From the NCBI GenBank assembly GCA_023442635.1, contig JAEZYR010000060.1, positions 1 to 10,773 of the forward strand: a stretch of DNA of 10,773 bases. The letters run 5' to 3'. Numbering within the stretch: the first letter of the stretch is position 1; each line of letters opens with the position of its first letter. The translations under genes were made by a program, and so were the position numbers. Of the stretch, positions 5,606 to 10,773 are shown one piece after another. The stretch comes from Bacillota bacterium (lineage in GTDB: Bacteria > Bacillota > Clostridia > Saccharofermentanales > Fastidiosipilaceae). The notes below the pieces were generated by a model. That model searched no databases and was not told the origin of the DNA. It was given only the letters and a program-made list of their open reading frames with translations.

Positions 5606-7471
5606 ATGCCCAATATCTATCAGAGCCACTCTAAGCTCTGGCTTTTTGCCCGCTGCTTTCGCCCTCATCTGAAGCTTTTTGTTTTAGATCTAGCTTGTGC
5701 CCTAGGCATCGCCCTTGTTGACCTCTCCTTTCCACTATTAACCCGCTTTAGCCTCAATCATTTATTACCTCAGGGCTTATACCGCTCATTTGCAATCCTC
5801 ATGCTCGTACTGGTAGGCCTTTTTCTTTTCCGAGCCTGCATGCAATACATTGTGACTTACTGGGGGCATCTCTTAGGCGTTCGGATGGAAGCTGACCTGC
5901 GTGGTGAACTGTTCAGCCATCTGCAGACACTGCCTTTTAGCTTTTTCGACAAGCATCGCACTGGAAAATTGATGAGCCGCGTCATCTCCGATCTTTTTGA
6001 GCTTGTCGAACTCGCCCATCACGGTCCAGAAGACCTCTTTATTTCGACCGTTACCTTAACGGGTGCCTTCATCGCCATGATGCTCATCCGCTGGCAATTG
6101 GCTCTCATTCTCCTCTTGCTCATCCCCGTCATCATTTTCATTTCTATCGACGCCAAAAGGCGCATGGCTAAGGCAAGCCGAGCCGTCAAGCAAGAGACAG
6201 CCAACATCAACGCCGACCTCGAAAATGCCATTTCGGGTATACGCGTGGCCAAGGCCTTCACCAACGAGGCCCATGAAATCCAAAAATTCCAGACGGGCAA
6301 CCGCTTGTATCGGAGCGCCAAGCAAGGCTTTTATCGCGCAATGGCTGGCTTTTCTTGTGGCATGGAATTCACCACAACCTTGCTGAATGTGCTGGTTATC
6401 GCCGTCGGTGGCTATTTCATCACCCAGTCCATGATGAATGTCGCGGATATGCTGACATTCACCCTTTATGTCAATACTTTTCTTACGCCAATCAGAAAAC
6501 TGGTGGCATTTTTCGAGCAATACAGCACAGCCATGGCTGGTTTTGAGCGTTTCATCGAACTCATGTCCATCGAATCTGACATCCACAATAAACCCAATGC
6601 GCAAGACCTCCAGCTCAATGAGGGCGGCCATATACAGTTGCACCAAGTCAGTTTTGCCTACAAAAGTGGAGAAAAAATTCTTGATCAGATCAACCTAGAT
6701 ATTCCAGCTGGCCAAAAGGTCGCCCTGGTAGGTCCTTCAGGAGGAGGCAAAACCACCCTCTGTCATCTGATCCCCCGTTTCTACGAAGTCGAAAGCGGTG
6801 AGATTCTGATCGACGGTCAGCCTATTCAGGATCTCACGTTAGAATCCCTGCGCCAAGCCATCGGCATCGTCCAGCAGGACGTCTTCCTCTTCGCCGCCTC
6901 TATCCGAGACAATATTCGCTACGGCAAGGTTGATGCCAGCGATGACGAAATTATCGAGGCAGCCAAACAAGCCAACATCCACGACTTTATCATGAGCTTG
7001 CCAGACGCTTATGACACGGAAGTTGGGGAGCGTGGCACACGCCTATCAGGCGGCCAAAAACAGCGTATCGCAATCGCTCGCCTCTTCCTCAAAGATCCTG
7101 CTATTTTGATTCTCGATGAGGCCACTTCGGCCTTGGATACCGCTACCGAATTGCGCATCCAATCCGCCCTTGATAACTTGGCCAAAGGTCGCACTGCCCT
7201 GGTCATCGCCCACCGTCTCTCAACGGTTCGCAATGCCGATCAAATCATCTACATCAACCGTGACGGCATCCAAGAAAAAGGCACCCACGAGGAGCTCATG
7301 CAACATGACGGCCCTTATCGCCGCTTGTATGCGGTTCAGAGCGGTGCTACCCAAGATGGCGTGACAAGTCCGTCGTTGCATGAAGATGAGAGCCTGGGCG
7401 CCAAGGATGCCTTGTATAACAACACACTCGCTCGCGTAGCTGCGGAGTCAGAAGAAGCGCCTAGATCCTAA
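5606..7471 (+). CDS. ABC transporter, fused permease/ATP-binding exporter (MsbA/BmrA-like half transporter)
   Basis: A 621-residue half transporter expected to work as a homodimer in the cytoplasmic membrane, exporting an unknown lipid, drug or peptide. Residues about 20-310 form the type I exporter membrane domain with six helices. The nucleotide-binding domain (about 342-580) is complete: Walker A GPSGGGKTT (376-384), Q-loop Gln424, signature LSGGQ (480-484), Walker B ILILDE with Asp504 and catalytic Glu505, D-loop SALD (508-511) and switch His536. No degenerate site is seen, arguing against a heterodimeric pair, and no partner gene is adjacent. A hydrophilic tail of about 40 residues follows the core. 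The ATG at 5606 is chosen because GGAGG (5594-5598) lies 7 nt before it; a TTG at 5585 would place that site inside the gene. It is the only plus-strand gene, convergent with lon. Confidence 0.95.
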   Translation: MPNIYQSHSKLWLFARCFRPHLKLFVLDLACALGIALVDLSFPLLTRFSLNHLLPQGLYRSFAILMLVLVGLFLFRACMQYIVTYWGHLLGVRMEADLRGELFSHLQTLPFSFFDKHRTGKLMSRVISDLFELVELAHHGPEDLFISTVTLTGAFIAMMLIRWQLALILLLLIPVIIFISIDAKRRMAKASRAVKQETANINADLENAISGIRVAKAFTNEAHEIQKFQTGNRLYRSAKQGFYRAMAGFSCGMEFTTTLLNVLVIAVGGYFITQSMMNVADMLTFTLYVNTFLTPIRKLVAFFEQYSTAMAGFERFIELMSIESDIHNKPNAQDLQLNEGGHIQLHQVSFAYKSGEKILDQINLDIPAGQKVALVGPSGGGKTTLCHLIPRFYEVESGEILIDGQPIQDLTLESLRQAIGIVQQDVFLFAASIRDNIRYGKVDASDDEIIEAAKQANIHDFIMSLPDAYDTEVGERGTRLSGGQKQRIAIARLFLKDPAILILDEATSALDTATELRIQSALDNLAKGRTALVIAHRLSTVRNADQIIYINRDGIQEKGTHEELMQHDGPYRRLYAVQSGATQDGVTSPSLHEDESLGAKDALYNNTLARVAAESEEAPRS

Positions 7472-7479
7472 GCGCTTCT
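7453..7479 (+). other. Hairpin straddling the ABC exporter stop codon
   Basis: AGAAGCGC (7453-7460) is perfectly complementary to GCGCTTCT (7472-7479). This gives an 8-bp stem with an 11-nt loop holding the TAA stop (7469-7471). No T-run follows, so it is not by itself an intrinsic terminator; the better terminator is about 30 nt downstream. It may be a 3' mRNA stabilising structure, or chance. Confidence 0.4.
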
Positions 7480-7508
7480 CAAGCAATCCGGTAGGATAAT
7501 GACGACAT

Positions 7509-7542
7509 AAAAAAGCTCGGTCTCAAAGGCCGAGCTTTTCTT
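7509..7542. terminator. Bidirectional intrinsic terminator between ABC exporter gene and lon
   Basis: GCTCGG (7515-7520) pairs with CCGAGC (7530-7535), extended by AAAA/TTTT to a 10-bp stem. Read on the plus strand it ends in TTTTCTT, terminating the ABC gene. Read on the minus strand it ends in TTTTTT (7509-7514), terminating lon about 100 nt after its stop. A weaker hairpin follows at 7548-7564 (AAAGGGC/GCCTTTT with a 3-nt loop). The convergent gene arrangement is what one expects around a shared terminator. Confidence 0.85.
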
Positions 7543-7639
7543 GTCCTAAAGGGCTTAGCCTTTTCAGGCTGGGTCTATACGCTGTCTGCTGCAGAAGCTC
7601 TCCTCTCCTCATTCGGAGCTGAATCGTGTTGAAGGCGCT

Positions 7640-10420
7640 TTAGCCTTTAGATTCTGCGGATGCAGTAGTCACCAAAACTTCTTGCAAAACTTCTTCGACA
7701 GTGTCGACCAACGTGATCTGGAGCGCATCTCTGACGCTTTCGGGTAACTCAGATAAGTCTCTTTCGTTGCCTCTAGGCAAGAGCACCTGCTTCATGCCAC
7801 GACGTTTGGCGGCAATCAACTTTTCTTTGACGCCCCCAATAGGTAAAACTCGGCCCCGGATGGTGACTTCTCCCGTCATGGCTAGATCTCGTCTGGCAGG
7901 GCAGCCACGCAAGGCCGAGACCAAAGCAGATACGAGGGTCACACCAGCAGATGGACCGTCTTTTGGGGTTGCCCCCTCTGGCACATGCACATGGATATCT
8001 TTTTCTTTGTAGAAGTCTGGCGCGAATCCTAGCGCATCTGCATGACCTCGCACCCAGGCCAAAGCGACCTTGGCCGATTCTTGCATCACTTCGCCCAAGC
8101 GCCCCGTCAACTCGATGCGCCCCGTTCCGGGCAAAACAGCAACTTCGACACTTAGCGTATCGCCCCCAACGGCTGTCCAAGCCAGGCCGTTGACCACACC
8201 GATCAAGTCTTCGTGCTCATGAGCGGATTCCGCAAAAGGCGGATTTTCGAGCAAGGCCTCCAAGTCCTTCGGACCAACAGTCTGGCAGCGCCACGGCTCC
8301 CCTTTGGCTTTTTGGCGCTCTATTTCTAGACTGATACGGCGGCAAATTTGTGCGAGTCGCTGTTCTAACTGGCGAACGCCAGCTTCTCTCGTCCACTCCT
8401 GGATCAAGCGCAAAAAGCTCTCTTTTCGCATCTTCACTTCTTTGCCTGAAAGCGCATGCTGTTTAAGCTGTTTGGGCCAAAGATGCAGTTTAGCAATCGC
8501 CAGCTTTTCTTCGCTTGTGTAGGCGGATAGCTCGATAAGCTCCATACGATCCAAAAGCGGCTGGGGAATACCTTCGATGCTATTGGCTGTCGTCACAAAC
8601 AGGACCTTAGACAAGTCATAATCCAGCTCCAAGTAATTATCACGGAAGCTGTTATTTTGCTCAGGGTCTAAAACCTCAAGGAGTGCCGAAGCTGGATCTC
8701 CCCTGAAGTCACTGCCCAATTTATCGATCTCATCCATGATGATCATCGGGTTATCGCAGCCTGCTTGCTTCATAGCCTGGATGATACGTCCTGGCAAAGC
8801 GCCAACGTAGGTTCGGCGATGGCCGCGTATCTCAGCCTCATCTCGCACGCCACCTAGCGCCATACGCACACAGGGGCGTTCAAGGGCAGCCGCTACAGAC
8901 TGAGCTATCGAAGTTTTGCCGACACCTGGCGGCCCCAAAAGGCAGATGATCGGTGCCTTTTGGCGCGTTGCCTGACGGCCTTTCTCTTGCGCCAAGTCGC
9001 TGTGTCGTTTCATGACCGCAATGTATTCCAAAATACGCTGCTTGACGCGAGCTAAGCCTTCATGGTCTTGCTCTAGCTGTTGACGGCAGCGCTCAATATT
9101 CAAGTTTTCAGCTTGCAGCTTGCCCCAAGGTAGCGAAAAAACAAGATCCAAATAAGCCCGTAAAATATGGGCTTCTGGATTTTGGCTCGAAAAGCTCTCT
9201 AAACGCCGTATCTCTTGGCGCAGCTGCTTTTGGTCACTTTCTTTGAGTGGCATCGAAGCCAAACGCTTCAAATAGCCTTGCTGCTCTTCCTGAGAACTCT
9301 GCCGATCGCCCAACTGCTCTTGGATGACCTTAATTTGCTCTCTGAGAAAGTACTCGCGTTGGTCTTTCTCTATATTTTCTCGAACTTTCCCCTCGATCTC
9401 GCCCTCGTATTGAACAATCTGTGTTTGCTCATGTAGGAAACGCAGCAAAAGGAACATTCTTTTTTCAAAAGAAGGCTCGATTAAATAACTTTCAGCTTGG
9501 CGATGTGAAAGGTGAATAGCCACAGCTACTCGGTCCGCCAAATCAGCTAGGGGCATGTCATTTTGCAAAAGAGTGAGCGTCTCATCGCCCAGCCGCGATG
9601 ACATCTCTCGGTAGATGGCCAAGCTAGCCAAGAGCTTATTGCGCAAGGCCACCCTGGCAGCCGCATCCTCAAAGACACCGATGTCTTGGATTTCTTCGTC
9701 CGTGTCATGCATGACTGCCGCCATAAGTTCAAACTCGTTTTCGACGAGCGAAGAAATTTCATCAAGGCGGCAGATAAAGACCAAACGCACCCTACACTGA
9801 TTATCTTCCGAACTCTCCTGATACTCACGCATTAAGGCGAATGCACCTACGCCAGCCTCACGGCTTTTGGGCGTGCAAACATAAAGCACCCTGCCATGGG
9901 CGAGTGCATAGCGGCATATGGGGGCATATTGGCGTCGGGGCAGCTCAATGTTCAAGGTCATCCCAGGGAGCGGAACAGGTTTCTGAACCTCTAGGCGAGG
10001 CAAAAAGAAGAGGCCATCTCCCACGATTTTCCCAGCATCAAGCATGCTTTGCACAGGTTCAGGCAGGGTATGATTCTGCATCATCAAGCCCATCTGCTGA
10101 TCAATCGGCCAGACTCGCTCCTTCTTCCCTACATGCACGGAATGGCTATAAAAGCGCGCATACTCCTTATAGAGTTTTTGAAGTGAACTCGCTTCCTCCT
10201 CCGAAAGAGGCAGATAGCCTTTCCAAAGCTCCCTACGAGCCTGGTCTAGCTCTTCTGCACTCGTCTCTGCATCGATTTTGCTATCAGCTTCAGTCTGCTC
10301 TGCTGCGTCTTCAGGCTTAGCTTCTCCCTGGGTAGAATCCAGCTCTTCAGCTGAGACTAAATCTTGCTCCTCATGTTCTAGGACTTCGTTTTTATTTTGC
10401 TTCTCACCTTTTTTAGACAA
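7640..10420 (-). CDS. lon: ATP-dependent protease LonA with long acidic N-terminal extension
   Basis: Lon is a cytoplasmic hexameric AAA+ protease that unfolds and degrades damaged and regulatory proteins. This one has 926 residues, against about 770-820 in most LonA. Residues 1-60 are very rich in Glu and Asp, and about 61-134 form a further helical, Lon-unlike stretch. The Lon N-domain seems to begin near 135-150 and is diverged (PVPLPGMTLNIELPRR, 148-163). The coiled coil EKDQREYFLREQIKVIQEQL (351-370) leads to the AAA+ module: Walker A GPPGVGKT (496-503), the LonA motif GGVRDEAEIRGHRRTYVGAL (523-542), Walker B IIMDEID (560-566), sensor-1 Asn613, Arg625 and sensor-2 Arg683. The protease domain has catalytic Ser824 in DGPSAG and Lys867 in GGVKEK. 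The start is TTG (10418-10420), supported by GAGG 6 nt upstream. Convergent with the ABC gene; tuf lies upstream behind a terminator. Confidence 0.96.
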   Translation of the reverse strand: MSKKGEKQNKNEVLEHEEQDLVSAEELDSTQGEAKPEDAAEQTEADSKIDAETSAEELDQARRELWKGYLPLSEEEASSLQKLYKEYARFYSHSVHVGKKERVWPIDQQMGLMMQNHTLPEPVQSMLDAGKIVGDGLFFLPRLEVQKPVPLPGMTLNIELPRRQYAPICRYALAHGRVLYVCTPKSREAGVGAFALMREYQESSEDNQCRVRLVFICRLDEISSLVENEFELMAAVMHDTDEEIQDIGVFEDAAARVALRNKLLASLAIYREMSSRLGDETLTLLQNDMPLADLADRVAVAIHLSHRQAESYLIEPSFEKRMFLLLRFLHEQTQIVQYEGEIEGKVRENIEKDQREYFLREQIKVIQEQLGDRQSSQEEQQGYLKRLASMPLKESDQKQLRQEIRRLESFSSQNPEAHILRAYLDLVFSLPWGKLQAENLNIERCRQQLEQDHEGLARVKQRILEYIAVMKRHSDLAQEKGRQATRQKAPIICLLGPPGVGKTSIAQSVAAALERPCVRMALGGVRDEAEIRGHRRTYVGALPGRIIQAMKQAGCDNPMIIMDEIDKLGSDFRGDPASALLEVLDPEQNNSFRDNYLELDYDLSKVLFVTTANSIEGIPQPLLDRMELIELSAYTSEEKLAIAKLHLWPKQLKQHALSGKEVKMRKESFLRLIQEWTREAGVRQLEQRLAQICRRISLEIERQKAKGEPWRCQTVGPKDLEALLENPPFAESAHEHEDLIGVVNGLAWTAVGGDTLSVEVAVLPGTGRIELTGRLGEVMQESAKVALAWVRGHADALGFAPDFYKEKDIHVHVPEGATPKDGPSAGVTLVSALVSALRGCPARRDLAMTGEVTIRGRVLPIGGVKEKLIAAKRRGMKQVLLPRGNERDLSELPESVRDALQITLVDTVEEVLQEVLVTTASAESKG

Positions 10421-10459
10421 GGCCCACCTCGATCAATTCCTTATTTCAACTAGTCTTTG

Positions 10460-10468
10460 AGTATAGCA
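10460..10468 (-). promoter_or_regulatory. Candidate extended -10 promoter of lon
   Basis: On the minus strand, TGCTATACT matches the extended -10 form TGnTATAAT with one mismatch. It would start RNA near 10453, giving a leader of about 30 nt before the lon TTG. No good -35 box lies 16-18 nt upstream, which extended -10 promoters can tolerate. The tuf terminator upstream means lon needs its own promoter, which supports this reading. Confidence 0.4.
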
Positions 10469-10512
10469 AAGCTGGCAAAATTCAGCTTGCTAAATGCTCG
10501 ACAAAAAAGCAC

Positions 10513-10542
10513 AAAAAAGAAGCTTCCCTTTCGGGAAGCTTC
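10513..10542 (-). terminator. Intrinsic terminator of tuf
   Basis: On the minus strand, GAAGCTTCCC and GGGAAGCTTC (10533-10542 and 10519-10528) form a perfect 10-bp stem with a 4-nt GAAA loop, followed directly by TTTTTT (10513-10518) and a second T-run. It lies about 28 nt after the EF-Tu stop codon and separates tuf from lon. Confidence 0.92.
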
Positions 10543-10569
10543 TCGAGTTTTTGCTAAGAACCTTAGATC

Positions 10570-10773
10570 TTAGTCCTCAACCGTGGAGACCGTACCAGAA
10601 CCAACCGTCTTACCACCCTCGCGGATAGCGAACTTATCACCTGGCTCAAGAGCAACAGGGGTGATCAGCTCAACAGAGATCGTCACGTGGTCACCAGGCA
10701 TGCACATCTCAACGCCATCCTGCAGCGTAACAACACCCGTAACGTCCGTCGTACGGAAGTAGAACTGAGGACG
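10570..10773 (-). CDS. tuf: Elongation factor Tu, C-terminal part (runs off right edge)
   Basis: The last 67 residues of EF-Tu, the GTPase that delivers aminoacyl-tRNA to the ribosome. The visible part is most of domain 3: RPQFYFRTTDVTG at the edge, then VEMCMPGDHVTI, and near the end FAIREGGKTVGSG, all hallmark EF-Tu stretches. It ends in VSTVED then TAA (10570-10572). The reading frame is open to the window edge; the GTPase domain and start lie outside. Codons are those of a highly expressed gene (many GGT, GTT, CGT, ACG). It is followed by a strong terminator, so it is the last gene of its transcript. Confidence 0.97.
   Translation of the reverse strand, partial: RPQFYFRTTDVTGVVTLQDGVEMCMPGDHVTISVELITPVALEPGDKFAIREGGKTVGSGTVSTVED

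Noticed and set aside
6056..6646. 196-codon minus-strand frame inside the ABC exporter gene
   Set aside because: It is antisense to the conserved membrane domain and shows no domain of its own.
7674..7697. Direct repeat of AAAACTTCTT near the lon 3' end
   Set aside because: It encodes a repeated Glu-Val-Leu-Gln-Glu-Val-Leu helix pattern in the Lon C-terminus and is explained by coding sequence.
9841..10320. 159-codon plus-strand frame opposite the Lon N-terminus
   Set aside because: I considered whether it competes with the odd Lon extension, but it has no recognisable motif and no Shine-Dalgarno site, whereas the Lon frame has both a site and continuity with the conserved domains.
10444..10464. 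CtsR-like heat-shock operator between the lon promoter and start
   Set aside because: ACTCAAA fits one half-site with one mismatch, but the second half (AGTTGAA) has two mismatches and the spacing is 4 rather than 3 nt. No CIRCE inverted repeat was found either.
1..10773. Possible mobile element, CRISPR array, defence system or RNA gene
   Set aside because: No transposase, integrase, regularly spaced repeats, tRNA cloverleaf or rRNA sequence was seen; every long stretch is taken by a housekeeping-type gene.

Overview
The window looks like ordinary chromosomal DNA of a Gram-positive (Bacillota, probably Clostridia-type) bacterium. By eye the GC content is near 50%. Purine-rich Shine-Dalgarno sites precede most genes, some starts are TTG, and Lon is the LonA type. 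The gene set (SecD, IMPACT/YigZ, NYN-LOTUS, DUF368, a single MsbA-like ABC exporter, EF-Tu) fits a Firmicutes core genome. A precise genus cannot be read from the sequence. No phage, IS, CRISPR, tRNA or rRNA feature was seen.

Layout: all genes but one lie on the minus strand. From the right edge, the 3' end of tuf (EF-Tu) finishes at a strong terminator. It is followed by lon, a 926-residue LonA with an unusually long acidic N-terminal extension. A bidirectional terminator separates lon from the convergent plus-strand ABC exporter gene (start 5606). Divergent from the exporter across about 200 bp is a minus-strand run: a Nudix-fold protein with a damaged Nudix box, an IMPACT/YigZ family protein, an NYN-LOTUS predicted RNA-acting protein, a DUF368/PopT-type polyprenyl-phosphate transporter, malQ (4-alpha-glucanotransferase), and the 5' end of secD running off the left edge.

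How the genes may work together: the first three genes of the minus-strand run are tightly spaced (13 and 27 nt gaps), so they are probably co-transcribed. Two of them have RNA- or translation-linked folds. DUF368 follows after 49 nt. malQ and secD follow gaps of about 170 nt and may have their own promoters; a hairpin lies between them. The genes serve protein quality control (lon), translation (tuf), protein export (secD), envelope lipid-carrier recycling (DUF368), glucan metabolism (malQ) and export of an unknown substrate (ABC).

No obvious new defence or biosynthetic system is present. The items most worth a second look are the degenerate Nudix box, the Lon N-terminal extension, the Nudix/YigZ/NYN-LOTUS cluster, and hairpins around the malQ-secD gap and the ABC/lon stop codons.
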